NCBI GenBank assembly: GCA_004154925.1
Contig: QJNS01000115.1
Span: 124,001 to 188,000, forward strand
Reading direction: 5' to 3'
Origin: Monosporascus cannonballus
Taxonomy: Eukaryota > Ascomycota > Sordariomycetes > Xylariales
Length of the DNA stretch: 64,000 bases
Positions 27,501-40,640 of the stretch are shown piece after piece. A program made the translations under genes and the position numbers. The number at the start of each line of letters is the position of its first letter. Position 1 is the stretch's first letter. Below the pieces are notes generated by a model. The model saw nothing but the letters and a program-made list of their open reading frames with translations. It was not told the origin of the DNA and ran no database searches.

Positions 27501-28589
27501 TTACCTAATAACCTATATATTTTAAACGTAAACGCTAATACTAAAATATTAATAAATATTCGATATAACATTATTTATTTATCTTGCGGCAATAAATCTA
27601 TTATTACGCGGAAATACGAAACGTATTTTTTTAATTATTTGGAAAAATAAGTAATTAATAATAAAAAAAATATTACCAAAAAGAAAAAAAACGGTTATAT
27701 AAATAAGCTTTTAATAAATTTAAGCAAGAAATATCCGTAAGGATTAGAAAAAAAGACAGACTACATAAAACAGGAACGATTTTTACGGGGTATAAGGTGG
27801 ACCATAATGGAATAGCTAATCCGGAACTAATTAAAAAGCTAAAAGGTAATATTAATATAGCAATAAATTTTTGCACCCGAACCTTTAATTATTTCAGTCA
27901 GTTTTTAATAATTATATAAAAACATATTATATATAATTATTAACAATATATAGGAATTATGTTAATTTCGAATTTCCAATTATTTATATAATGAACGATA
28001 ATTTCTTTAGATATCGATACGTTAAAGGGCCGTTATTCCAAAATAATCCGATAGAATAAAACATTGTTTTTGGGGTTTAACCAATATTTATAACCACTTT
28101 AAACGTAAGGTTACCTATTTTATACCTTCAGTCCGGGATAAGTTATTAAGGTAATATACAGGTTGGAAATAAGAATTTGGAAACTTTATATAACGTTTTA
28201 TTTATTAATATTATAAAAGTTATATAAATAATATGCGTTATATTAAAGTCATATATTATTAATCTATAAATTCGATATTTATATTGATCTTTTTACTGCT
28301 ATAAAATAGAAATTTATTTTAATTTTATTAGTTTTTATTTTAGTAATTCTTTTCTTGAAGTTGGGGTTTTTTGGTAACCGCATTTTGCTTTACTTCTTAA
28401 GCTCTTTTTTTTATTACAAATCCAACTCCGAACGTAACGCTTTTTAAGATTATGGTAAAAAACCGCCTATTTATAATAATCCTAAAATATAATTTAAAAT
28501 ATGTAAAGAAAATTAAATAAAATAATGTATTAATTACCGTTTTTTAAATTAATAAGAATAGGTATAATAACAGGTTTAATTATAAATTT
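24557..28589. other. RIP-degraded region, no named gene
   Basis: A/T-rich with moderate patches at about 24,960-25,300, 25,440-25,760 and 26,420-27,070. Short frames at plus 24711-24917 and minus 27673-27876 exist. The latter reads as a signal-like hydrophobic start (QKFIAILILPFSFLISSGLA) but opens with GTG and has no ATG. I found no LTR pair and no recognised domain. Confidence 0.4.
27350..27409. repeat. Two tandem 30-bp units
   Basis: TTATAGAATTTACGAAAACA followed by ATAATAATAG is repeated at once with only G for A near its start and A for G at its end. The two mismatches are transitions. Confidence 0.7.
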
Positions 28590-29117
28590 TTATAAAAGCT
28601 TAAACAAGCTTATACCCCTTAATACTATATCCAGTTCGTATATATAAAAATATTTGTTAAAAATAATTTGCGATTTATTGTAATATATAAGGACGTCCAA
28701 AACAAGTTTTTCGTTTATCGTTTTATTTAAAAAAGCATGGGCGGTATCCGGATACGGCTTAAATATTTTAAATATGCCTAGGCCGTATCGTTTAAGGAAA
28801 AGTTCGGTTATTTCCCGAATAAATTGTAATACATCAGATATATCTTTATGGCGTTTTGAATCGTTATTATTAAAAAAAGAAAATTCGATTATATTTCGAA
28901 TAAACTGCGATATATTAAATACGTTTTTATGGGTTTTTAAATTCTTTACCTTATTATTAAAAACTGTATTAAGAAAATTAAGGCTGTTTATTATTTGGAA
29001 TAGGTAGCCTTTGGTTACGAACATATTACTTTTTTTTTTATATTCAGGATTTTCAATATAAAAGAAATTATCGTTCGAAATGGATTTCTTTATGTTTTTT
29101 ATATTTATAAGCTCCAT
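28590..29117 (-). pseudogene. Open 175-codon frame with a tandem protein repeat, unrecognised
   Basis: The frame runs open from an ATG at 29117 to a stop at 28590, which is unusually long for such A/T-rich DNA. The middle holds two related units of about 27 residues: THKNVFNISQFIRNIIEFSF and RHKDISDVLQFIREITELFL. The DNA behind them is similar too (about 28,798-28,855 and 28,877-28,930). The C-terminus keeps a varied sequence (KPYPDTAHAFLN, NEKLVLDVLIYYN, YIYELDIVLRGI). I do not recognise a family. The many N, K and I residues suggest RIP drift of a repeat-containing gene in which no stop happened to arise. A live gene is possible but less likely. Confidence 0.4.
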
Positions 29118-31159
29118 ATTTAACAATTTGCAAATTTTGCGTCGTTATTGATTTGGGCCCTAATAACGTTATCAAAATTTTTGGCGCCGTATTTCTGTTA
29201 TTTGTAACGAGAGATAGTTTGCCTTAGATACAAATAATGGGTTAACGGAAAACGGAAAAAATGTAATCCAGAAGATTTTAAAAAATATGCCTGTTAATTT
29301 TTGGTTTTTATTGCATTAATAGGTAAAACGTTTTTTGATTTTCCTTATTAAAAAGGCATACGTATTTTTTATAAAAGATTTTGAATTTTAGGCTGTTTAT
29401 CATTTTTCCCCCTTTATTAAATTTTTTCCAGATATAATAATAATATCTGTAATACTTTGACCTATTTAATTTTTTAAAAGTAAATATAATTATTGCGGTT
29501 ATTGCTAAAAGGTAAAAAATATTTATTAAAAATTAACGATATTTTATATCGTAAATGTTTTTAATGTTAGCCATATAACATAAATTAAAAATTAATTATT
29601 ATTATATTTTACCGGTTAAAAAAGCCCGAAATAAAAATTATTAGCTTAATAAAAATATGTTTATATCAAATTATGTTATTTAAAATAATAAAATTCGATA
29701 TATTAATAAATAGGCGGATTAGGGCATAAATTGGGAAATATATTAATAAAAGCCCGTACGGGCATAGTATATAAAAATTTACAATATAAAAATATACCTG
29801 CCAAAATATATATTCGATAAATAATATATGAAAATTATACGAATATAAAATAATACAATAAGTAAAAATGGTATAACTTATAAACTTTGCTTAATATATA
29901 AAAATTATAAATATAGGGTATAATAATTACGTAAGGTAAGGTTAACCTATATTCTTATTATTTTATTTTAAGGATATTACTTAATTTTATGCCTAAGCCT
30001 TATCGTTATAATATTAATGCCTTTTATTTTATCAAATTACGATTAATTAATTCTTTACCTGCATTATACCGCAATACAAATTAATTTAATAACTTATATT
30101 TAATTACCCAAGGCCAGCTTTGCGTTAAAAATTCGGTACCCCATTTTATATAAAGCCGGTAATTTTATTAATATTTCGAACGTATTATATGTTACTTTAA
30201 GGGGCTTTTGTTAACGTTTTCCGAACCAAGGACTAGGAAATATCTTTATTAGTACCAAAGCCCGTCGGGCTGTAATTAAAATAAATAATATATGGTTTTT
30301 TAGAAATTGCAGACGATAGATTTAATATTTCTATAAGGCTTAATAAATGGTTCCGATACGCTGCTGATATATATTGGACGATAAAAAGAAAATATCCTAA
30401 TATAAAGCGGTATTATTAACGAATTACCATATAGGCGCATATAACCATATTAACCTAATTCGGAAAATAGAAAATCCTGGATATATATCTTATTTTGGTA
30501 AGTTCGGATTGGATTAAGCCATAGATATTAGTCCTGATACCGAACCGATCGGATTAGGGATACGTCAACCCGGCCTTTTTTCTAGTCGCTTTATCCAATT
30601 GGGGTTAGTATTCTGCTGTAATAAAATAACATTAGCGATTCTTGCGCGGTTTTTTTAAGTGGCATTACGGCGGAAGTCGATAAAATTCGTGGGGGCAGGT
30701 CAAAAAGGAAGTCCGGGGTTCCTATAATATTCGAAAACAAATGGCTAACTATTTCCAGGTAAAGATACGGCTATATTTATCAAATTGTTCGAAATAATAA
30801 TATATAGCGTAAGTATGGCCAGTTTAATATATATATGAAATTCGTATAATTATGCCTTTATTATAAGTGGCCTATTATCCGCCCGAATTAGATCTAATTA
30901 TAAATGTTGGTTGTCCAATCGGATTAAACATTAAGCCAGGGGATACGTCGGCTCGGGGTAATAAACTTTTGCCAGTTACTCCAAATAAGGCATAAGGTAT
31001 TCTGGCCATAATTCGGGGGCGTTCCATGCCATCCGATATCACTGGGACGTATCTTGGACGTCTATATAAATTTCATTTCCTCCCGGGTATCCGTCCGCCC
31101 GGCGTAAAACCATATCATTATCTCAAGTTTTATCTTGCATTATATATACTCGAAGCATT
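29118..31159. other. RIP-degraded region, no named gene
   Basis: 29,120-30,200 is strongly A/T. 30,200-31,130 is milder, with G/C-richer words such as GATACGTCAACCCGGCC and GGGATACGTCGGCTCGGGG, but it shows no domain in any frame. The last 130 bases before 31160 contain TATATATA at about 31,140 and could be the old promoter of the next relic. Confidence 0.35.
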
Positions 31160-31582
31160 ATGGCTTCACCTGGAGTCCCAAGCGGATCCTTGGACGAAGA
31201 CTACGACGTTCCGATTTATAGGGCCCTGAACTATCCGCCAATTCCTGACCATCTGGAACCCATAAACGCAACCTATGTAAAGCAGGTGACGGCGTCACCT
31301 TTTCGAACTCCTATCTTATATACGCAAACATCCGACGAACCTGCTATTAATAAGGCTTCCAGTTATTATTGGAGCAAAGTAACGGCAACGTCCGCCCTAT
31401 AATCTTTTTCTAATTGGCAAATTCCGCCGAGTAGCCCCGTCGAAAAACGTCCGTCACCTGGTATAAAGATTCCGCAAAATACCTATTAAGCCTTATACCC
31501 ATATTAGGCTAAACGCAGCAAAAGTACGCCAAAACGTCCGTTACCGATAGGAAATAATATGGCGTTACGCCTTTTAAAATAA
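31160..31582 (+). pseudogene. N-terminal relic of an unrecognised protein
   Basis: A clean ATG (31160) opens an 80-codon frame of natural composition (MASPGVPSGSLDEDYDVPIY, then LNYPPIPDHLEPINATYVKQ). The same frame stays protein-like beyond the first TAA (31400-31402), with NWQIPPSSPVEKRPSPGIKI and STPKRPLPIGNN. It crosses two more stops before ending at 31582. All three stops fit CAA/CAG to TAA/TAG. A TATATATA run sits about 20 bases upstream of the ATG. The product is proline-rich and soluble with no signal peptide; I do not know the family. The decay seems milder than in flanking DNA. Confidence 0.5.
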
Positions 31583-33871
31583 TTTGTAATAATACTTAAA
31601 AAGTTCGTAACCGTAAACAATATACAAAATATTTTATTTAATTAAAATAAAAATAAAGATATTAATAATAATAAACCGGAAAAAAACAAGCCCGTATTAA
31701 TATCGATATTAAAATATAAATACGTAAATAATATATATATATATATCCGTAATTTACCCTAATAAATTATTAATAATATAATAATTAAAACTATAAAATA
31801 AACAAATATAAATTAGTTAAACTAATTAATTCCCGAAAAAATAAATTTAATTAATACGTATATATCATTTACGACAGAATTAATAAATTTTACGTTTTTA
31901 AAGTTTAAATATGGTTAACCGTAAAACAAAAATAATAAAAAACCTATATTTGTATATATAGTTATATAAAAATAAAAATTTGGTCCGTTTTTTAAAACGC
32001 AATTATTTAGCAATTATATAAATTTTTAATAACCGTTTTAATTATGGTTTAAATTCTTAACGTTTTACCAGATTTTAAAATAATATTTATCCTATTAATT
32101 TCCATTTTTTTAATATACCGAAATTTCGATATAATAAAAATAATAAATATAGGTATACAAAATACAAATAAATGAGTAAAAGTCCATAACGCAACAAAAT
32201 TAATTATTTTATAATATTATTACCAAATTTAAGGGGTTTTAAACTATAACAAGATATAATAATTCGTAATTTATTAGCTTTTAACCTAATAAGATTACCC
32301 GCCCGCAATTTATATATATATTGGTTAGGAAATAACCAGTATCTGTAAGGGTTTTATAATCTAATAATATTTCGCTTAAAATCGTAATTTTCTTAAGGTA
32401 TTTATTTAATATGGCGTATTTACTTATTTCGTACCGGATATTTACCCGCTTTACTTTTCGAAACGTATCCGGATGCCGAGCGTCGACAATTTCTTTATGT
32501 TAATATGCAATTAGGCTTGGCAAGGCAATCGTTTTTACGAAAAACTTTACCTTTGCGATTTGTAAAATAACCGCGCGTTAACAAAAATAACCTATTTTAT
32601 TGTAAATACCTTTTTGGGCATTCGGAATTATTAAAATTTATTAACCCGTATTGTTATTTACGGGTTTGGCCGAATCCATATTAATAAGTTATTTTAAATA
32701 GGCGTTAGAATTTCCCGATTCGAAATTATGTTTTAAATTTAAAATCGAGATTTAAGGACGTAAGAAACGTTTATTATTACGTAATATGTACTAAACGTAA
32801 AAATCTATATTCTTTTATTAAGGTGCAAATATAAAAGGTGCTAAGCTATCCGTAAGAGGCCTTTAATGGAGACTTATGTTTATTATAGCTATATTTGGGC
32901 TGGTGGCGATTATCGGGACTAGGCGGAATACGTTATATAAATTCAGTGTCCTCTTATTTTAATGGCCCATTTCATTATCTGATTAAAAATGCCCATTATT
33001 ATTTTAAGGCCATATCCCGTTATCCCATTTAAATGTCCATTATTATTTGTCCTATTTTAATATCTTCCAGCTTGATTATTTTTATATTCCGTTTTAATGC
33101 GCAATTTTAATTACTTCGATTATTTCAATATCTTATTTTAATTCTTTTTTATTTTAGAATCCTTATCGATTCCATTAATCACGGTATAAGGTCCGCCTTA
33201 TTTATATCGTAATTATAGGCATTTAATTTATTTTAAACATTAATTTAATCGTACGATTAATTTAGTTTCGTTAGTGAAATTAAAGCAGGCGTTATAAAGC
33301 TATATAGAAAGGCTTTAAAAGTCTTTGGTCGCTAAGCCCGCCAATTGTTCCTTGTTTATTTTCCTGAAATCATTTTTTTACGGCTATTAATATTAGTTAA
33401 TGTTAGTAATTAATAGATAAAAACGTACATAATTACCTAAGCGGCGTCCAAGTAAATCATAAGGAAAAACGGGGAAGGTTTTATTAATTTCTTTTATCGC
33501 CTACTAGTCCGTATACGTTTTATTAATATTTTTTATACCGTAAAAGGGTATATCTAAGTATTCAAGTAAATATCAAAGGCGGAACGTGCATTGCTATAAT
33601 TACGTGTTTGGCAAATTAATCACTTTCGCCTTTCGGACTATATAATAGTCTTAAGGAAATTAAAAAGTTAAATTAAACGACAATACGTAAATCTTATAAT
33701 TATCATCTAATTATCCGTAATCGCATTTTTTAAAGTTTTAAAGGCGATTAAGAAGCGGATATTTAAGCTGGTAATAATATACGGAAACATAATTACTTGG
33801 AATAATAATATTTATGCTTTTAAGGCGTTTTTATAATTGTTCGCGAAAAAAATTATTATATCTAGCTTTAC
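31583..33871. other. RIP-degraded region before the nested retrotransposons
   Basis: A/T-rich with no recognised gene. Around 32,960-33,130 the word CCATTATTATTT and related CCCATT/GTCCATT units recur loosely. 33,870 is the insertion site of element A. Confidence 0.35.
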
Positions 33872-33876
33872 GATAA

Positions 33877-34248
33877 TGTTACGACTCGACAAGCTCCGGT
33901 CTTAAAGGACGGTCAGGCAGGGAGCACACGGGCCACCTCCCGGGTCACGTGACCGTGATCATTGCCAAGCCAGTGATCATTAATAATCAAAGGTGATCCC
34001 AAATAATCGTAATCACTATTAACGGCGTAATTACGAATAATTAAGCCAAAAAGAAAAAAATATATACGTTTATTATTTCCATAATTTAAATAACTTTAGT
34101 TTATAATAATAATTCGTTATTTAAAATATTTTTAATATTACGAAACGTAATACGTATTATATTTATTATTTAAATTCTTACGATACTTTTGTTAGTATAA
34201 AGCCGTCGACTTAGGTTTAATAATTAGTTAAACCGTTTAGCCGTTATA
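33877..34248 (+). repeat. 5' LTR of element A
   Basis: 372 bp. Keeps the palindrome GGTCACGTGACC at 33943-33954, which is changed in the 3' LTR. Its last 220 bases or so resemble the LTR of element B, while its first 150 differ. It ends in CCGTTATA, where the 3' LTR has CCGTCACA. Confidence 0.92.
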
Positions 34249-34919
34249 CGTTACAAACATTTATTTAGTAATACCGTTAAATTCTAAGTAATATTTAATA
34301 TTGTTAAAATATCGATTAATACTTAGAAAACCCCTATTTAATAACTTTAAGTTCGAATTCGGGAGCTAAAGAAAAAAATTCGACAGCTTAGGGTTACGTT
34401 ATTTACCTAATCCTTTTTCGTTCGCATAAAACCGAAAAAACCAGAACCTTACGATAAAAAAGGTAACTTTTAAACCTTTTTAATTTAGGCACGAATTTAT
34501 TTTTACTTTTTAAATCTTAATAATTTTACGGATATAATTTTAGCAATAAAAGTATGCCTAATAGGAAATACGGTTAATTAGTTTAAGCCCATTATGAAAA
34601 ATTTCCTGGAAATAAAAAAAGCAAATAAGGAAAATTTTACTAACGAAATCTTTTTAATTTATATTAACTTCGAAAATAAAATACGCGATAATTTCGGTAA
34701 TCCGGATAAAAAACGATTAGCGGCTTAACAACTCCTATAGTTTTAACAAAAAGGACTTGCGTTCAAATATGCCGTAACCTTTAAAAGTTTTACGGCTAAG
34801 GCGGGATAGGGAAATAACAAAATTAACGCTTTTATCAATATATTTTACAAAAAGCTAAAGGATAATATAAAAAATAAGATTATTCGGATAAAGTAACCAG
34901 TTGCCCTAAGCCGGTATAT
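34249..34919 (+). pseudogene. Element A gag, 5' part
   Basis: Closely similar to the gag start of element B at about 35,317-35,985, for example around GAATTCGGGA(G/A)CTAAAGAAA and AAATACGCGATAATTTCGG. It is interrupted at 34,919 by the insertion of element B and continues at 41,639. No long frame remains open. The Gag product would have formed the virus-like particle. Confidence 0.8.
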
Positions 34920-34924
34920 CGTAA

Positions 34925-35316
34925 CGTTATGACCTAACGGGCTGCGGCCTCAGAAAACGGTCGCAACGGTGACTAAGCCATGTGGATCGAGTCACGTGAT
35001 GGCTCGATAGGATCGATCGTAGAGTCTTTAGAGCCGGGCTCAATAGGATCGATCGTAAAGCCTTTAAAGCCGGGTTCGACAGGATAAAAGAATTAAATAT
35101 AAAAATATTTATTATTTCCATAATTTAAATAGTTTTAGTTTGTAATACTTATTAATATTAAATGTTTGCATTATAATATCGTTACTTAAGGTATTCTTGG
35201 TATTACGAAACGTAATACGTTATTATATTTATTACTTAGATTTTTACGATATTCCTGCCAAAATAAACCCGTACGATTTAGGTTTAATAATTGGTTAAAC
35301 CGCTTAGTTCGTTATA
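34925..35316 (+). repeat. 5' LTR of element B
   Basis: 392 bp, 36 bp longer than the 3' LTR. The difference is a tandem duplication of the GGATCGATCGTAAAG...CTTTAAAGCCGGG unit at about 35,008-35,085. It keeps CACGTG at 34993-34998. Confidence 0.9.
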
Positions 35317-36310
35317 CGTTATAAACTTTTGTTTAGTAGTACCGTCAGATTCTGAATAATATTTAATATTATTAAAATGTCGACCAGCATTTAGGAAACC
35401 TTTATTTAATAGCTTTAAGTTTGAATTCGGGAACTAAAGAAAGTCCGACAACTTAGGGCTACGCCTGCCTAACCCTTTTTCGCCCGTATAAAGCCAAAAA
35501 AGTCAGAACTTTACGATGGAAAAGGCAACCATTAGACCTTTTTAACTTAGGCATAAGTTTACTTTCGCTTTTTAAATTTTAATAACCTAGCGGATATGGT
35601 CCTAATAATAAAAATATGTTTAACAAGAGATATGGCTAATTAATTTGAACCTATTATAAGAAACTTTTTGGAAGTAAAAAAAGCAGATAAGGAGGATTTT
35701 ACCAATAAGATCTTTTTAACTTATATCAATTTCGAAAATAAAATACGCGATAATTTCGGCAATCCGGATGAAAAACAATTAGCGGTTTAATAATTCTTAT
35801 AATTCCGATAAAAAAGATTTACGTCTAAGTACGCCGTAACTTTCAAAAATTTTGTAACTAAGGCAGGATGGGAAAATTACGAAGCCGATATTTTTATCGA
35901 TATGTTTTATAAAAAGTAAAAGGATGATATGAAAGATAAAATTATTCGGATCGAACAACTAGTTGCCTTGGATCGGTATATCGTAAAGGTAATTAAGATT
36001 AATAATCGATAATGTAAAAAACGATAAAAGAAAAGGGGATAGTATGCTTTATGTTTAAGATATAATAAATCCAATTAGGAAAAGAAATAAGACGTACCCT
36101 TTATTTTTTACGGAACGGCGCCAGGATTTATGGAACTCGGCATTACCCATAGATAAGATTAAAGCCAGATTAAGTGTTTTAATTGCGGCAAAATGGGATA
36201 TAAGGCCTATAAGTACAAAAAACCGAAAAAGTTACGATAAGATAATTAAATCCTTATACCGGAGGAATAACTTAGGAATAATTTAAAAAACGAAAACAAA
36301 GTTATTAATA
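35317..36310 (+). pseudogene. Element B gag with zinc knuckle
   Basis: A CCHC-type knuckle is visible at 36175-36213 (CFNCGKMGYKAYKY). The first two cysteines are kept, but the histidine and last cysteine have become tyrosine (CAT to TAT and TGC to TAC), both RIP-type changes. The matching site in element A at about 41,826-41,868 reads YFNYSKIGHKTYGY: the histidine is kept and the cysteines are lost. Comparing the two copies shows the ancestral motif. Upstream sequence is rich in K/E helical words typical of gag. Confidence 0.75.
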
Positions 36311-39300
36311 TAATTTAAGCCAAATATATATTAGGCCTTAAGTAAAATATCTAATGGGGATTATTACGATGAAAAATTTGACGAAGGATGCGAAAAATTA
36401 AAAAGATAGTTTAATAAGTATTACGAATATAACAAAAAGCGTTATAAAGATAATTACGTAAATACCGGGATTAAATAAATATTTTTTGTTTTGGAATATC
36501 CGATCGATACGGCAAAATGCATGTTATATATTATCGATAACGAAAATATCCTAATTACGAAAAATAGAAATAATATATTTATATACGAATTACTCATATA
36601 TATTACGAAGGATTTAATTTTTCAACCCGTACCGGGTATAATAAGAATAACGAATAATGGTATCGACAGTTTTGAACTATAGCCCCAGAAAATATTTAAT
36701 AATTAGCCGAAGCCGAAAGTTGGTTTGAAAAAAAGCAATGCTTGCAAAAAAACCCTTTTTGTTATTATGGATAGTATAACCACTAAACGGAAAAGAAGTT
36801 AATTTAGCGTACGGTAAAAAAATATTATTAAAAGGTTATTACGGATTTCCATTTTTAATTAGTATTTATTATAAATCCTTACAAAAAAAAAGCTATTAAG
36901 GAAAAGATACGTCAGTTTATAGAAAATCTTTGGAACGATAACCAAAATGATGTATAATAGGATGCAATCGTAAATATAAAAAAATAATTTATTCGATGGG
37001 AAAAGGAATTATAAGAAAACCAGAAATAATTAATACGGTTCGAAAAAACAATACGCCGATAATAACGATAAATATAATAGCTTAACGCGTTATATACAGA
37101 AATATAAATAAGGTTTAATAAATTCGAATAAAAGTTAAAAAAGAAAGGTTACTTATAAAAAAGCCACAAGGTGACAAAACTTAAAGAAGTTAAAAAAAAT
37201 TCTTAAAAAAGGCTTTAAACGCGACGATAGGAAACGTTAGCAACCTTATTACTTTGGATATACGAATTGGAACGTATTGGTATACTGTAATGGTAGATTA
37301 CGGAACTTTAGGCTAAAATTATATTATACCGGATATAATTAATAAGTTTAAATTATTATAGGGGTATAAGTTAAAACCGTATATAACGACGAATACCGAA
37401 AGTTAAAAATTCGTTTACGATAACGGAAAAATTATACGCAAAATTAATCGTTTTAAGATTTTTGTGAAAGGACGATATTAAATAATTAATTTCGATATTA
37501 TTTTATTCGGGAATTACGATATAATCTTAAGATTACTATAAATACGCCAATACGGAATTTTGATTAATAGCAAAATTGGCCAGGTAAAATTCGTTTTATT
37601 CCCTGTTAATAAACAAAAAAAAAAAGAAAAATTTAAAATCTTAATATTCGATCGATAATGGCGACGAATACAAGTATAAGGATACGATAAATACCTTATT
37701 ATCTAAAGGAATAAAATATAAAAAAAATGGGTATTAAAAAAATACGACATATCGTTATTATTATTAGAACGAAATTAAAGCAATTAAATAACAATTTGAA
37801 ATAATACGAATAATAACTTAAGGAATTAAAAAATTTAATTAATATATTACTATAATACCACAAATACGAATAGCTTTTCAGGAAAAAGTTCGATACGAAA
37901 TTACAGGAATATAGCAAATAAAATTATAAGATAATTTTTAAAGAAAAATTTTTAACAAAGTTTTACCTTATTTATAACCTTAGCGGAAACGAATTACGTA
38001 TTCTTAGAAAATACCTAAAAGATCGGTTATAAAAAAAATAAATTCGATTTTCGAAATTACTAGCAAGATATCCGATATTTTTCGTACTTAAAAAAATGGG
38101 AAATTACGATTTATGGTTAATTATCGATAACTGAACGACGGTATTGTTAAAAATTAAATATTATTATTTTTAATTACGAAAATAAAAAACCGATTATACG
38201 GAACTAAATAGTTCATAACATTTAATTTTAAGAATAAATATAATTTTATTAGGATTAAAAAAAGATACGAATGGAAGATAATTGTCAAAACGAAATTCGG
38301 ATTATTTAAGTATTTGGTTATACTAATAAAACTTACGAACGTACTAGCAACTTTTTAGCAAATAATTAATTATGTATTATAAAAATACCTTAATATTTTC
38401 GTCGTTTGCTATTTCGACAATATTTTTATCTTCTTAAAAACAGAAAAAGCATACGTAAGATACGTTTATAAGGTTTTTTAAGTTTTATAGGACGTAAGGT
38501 TATTTATTAACGCGGAAAAAAGTTAGTTTTATATATAAGAAATAAAATATCTAAAATATATTATTACCTTAAGATATATCAAAATGGACCTTAAGAAAAT
38601 CGCTATAGTTATAGGATAACAGAGGTTAACGACAGTTAAAAAGGTATAGGCATTTTTCGGATTCGCCAATTATTATAAGAAGTTTATTCGAAATTTTAGC
38701 AAAATAGCTATACCCCTAATAAATTTTACGAAAAAAAAAATTTAAATAGACGATAAATATAAAAAAATCATTTTAAGTTATTAAGGATACGATTATTAGC
38801 AAACTAGTACGAATTATATACGATTTAAACCGCCCCGTTAAGTTAAAAACCGATATTTCGGATTACGTATTAAATGTAATAATCGGATAGCGAAATAATT
38901 AAGGTAAATTATATCTTATTATATTTTTTTCGTATAAGTTAAAAAAGCCGAACTTGATTATAATATCTTAAATAAGGAATTTATGGTTATTATTATAATA
39001 TTCCGGGAATTTAGGTATTTCCTAAAAGGAAATTTGTACTAGGTTAAAGTTTTTACGGATTATCAAAATCTTACCCGATTTACCATAATTAGGGAATTTG
39101 CAAAACGATAATTTCGTTACGCAGAAAAATTAGCGAACTTCGATTTCGTTATTATTTATAAAAAAAGTTCAGAAAATGGCAAAGCAAATATTTTAAATAA
39201 GTAACCAGATTTCGAAGAAAAATTGGTTAAGGTTAATTATATAATTTTCGATATTACAACAAATGGATATTTACGTTTACGACAGATTGCGACGATTCGA

Positions 39301-40640
39301 ACAATATTTTTTGATATATATTAAAGAATTTAGCAATATAACGATAATTTCCTAAAAAACTAAAAAACGAATAAGACATAAATTTCAGAAAAATATTAAA
39401 AGGATTTAATACGAAAAATATACGAATATTAGTTACATGGATATTTAGGGATTTACAAAACCTTAAAAAAACTTTAACGCATATATTTTTTTCCTAAAAT
39501 GAAATTAACGGTATAGAAAATTATACGGCAGTACGATATTTACGCCAAAGTAAGGGCTCGACGACATAAGCCATACGGAAGGTTATAGCTATTACTAGTC
39601 GCAAAACGACCATAATATTTAATTACATTCGATTTTATTATTAAATTTCCTATATCAGAAAATCCAGTTATGGGAATATATTATGATAGCATTTTCGTAA
39701 TCGTCGATCGATTCACGAAATTTTCCTATTTCTTACCATATTATAAGGATATAAACGCCGAATAACTAATATATATTTTTTTTTAAAAATATTTTCAGTA
39801 TATACGGATTATTAATGGAAATTATATTAAATAAAGGATCGATATTTGTATCGAAATTTTGGTAAGGCCTTATGGCATAAATCGGCTTAAATCATAAATT
39901 ATCCAGCGAATTTAGATTATAAACAGATAAATAAATAAAACGAATAAACCAAATTTTGGAAATTTATTTATAATGTTATATTAATTATAAACAAAATAAC
40001 TGAGTTAAAAAATTACCGATTATTTAATTAACTTATAATATTAGTTATTACGAAAGCATTAAGATAATATTTGCGAACACAAATTTTGGTTTTATTTTAA
40101 AAGTTTATAAAAAAATGCGCGATAACGATTTAATTAATGTTAAAATAATTTTTACGTTAAAATAATTACGATAATTGCATTAAAAAATAAAGATAAAATT
40201 GGAATTCGTACGGAATTAAATAAATAAATATTATAACCAGAAAAGGTTAAAGGGATTAACTTTCGAAAAGGGAAAAATGGTTTTCCTTATTACAAAAAAT
40301 ATTTAAATAAAACAAGCTAGCAAAATTTTCGATTTCAAATATATCGGTCCATATAAAATCGCCAAGAAAATCTTAAAAAATAATTACTAATTAAAACTTT
40401 TACCAAAGGTTAAATTTTATCCAATTTTTTATGTTTCCTTATTCGAATTAATAATAAATACGATTAAGGTATATACGGCATAAAATAATGTAAAAATAAA
40501 AAACGAATAGGTATATAAAATGGAAAAGATATTTAAAATGCGAAAACAAAACGGATTTATCTAGTACTTAATTAAATGGAAAAAATACCCAGATTTCGAA
40601 AATACCTGGGAACCTGCCAAATACCTTATTGGCGTTTAAC
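36311..40640 (+). pseudogene. Element B pol: RT, RNase H, integrase, chromodomain
   Basis: Order on the plus strand. The RT core ends in VVCYFDNIFIF at 38401-38433; the usual YLDD is now YFDN, the last change being GAC to AAT. The RT-RNase H connection ([20 protein letters not shown]) is at 38,650-38,715. RNase H (LKTDISDYVL) follows at about 38,845. An integrase core (FDFIIKFP, then YYDSIFVIVDRFTKF) lies at 39,628-39,735. A chromodomain occupies 40,511-40,639 (WKKYPDFENTWEPAKYL), with one internal stop, closing the frame at GV-stop. The domain order and chromodomain place it among chromoviral Ty3/gypsy elements. Many TAA/TAG stops make it inactive. Confidence 0.85.

Noticed and set aside
17580..30600. 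Weak similarity between 17,640-17,720 and 30,520-30,600 (ACGTCAACCC...TTTTTTCT) as an LTR pair
   Set aside because: Only short words match, with no TG...CA ends or target duplication.
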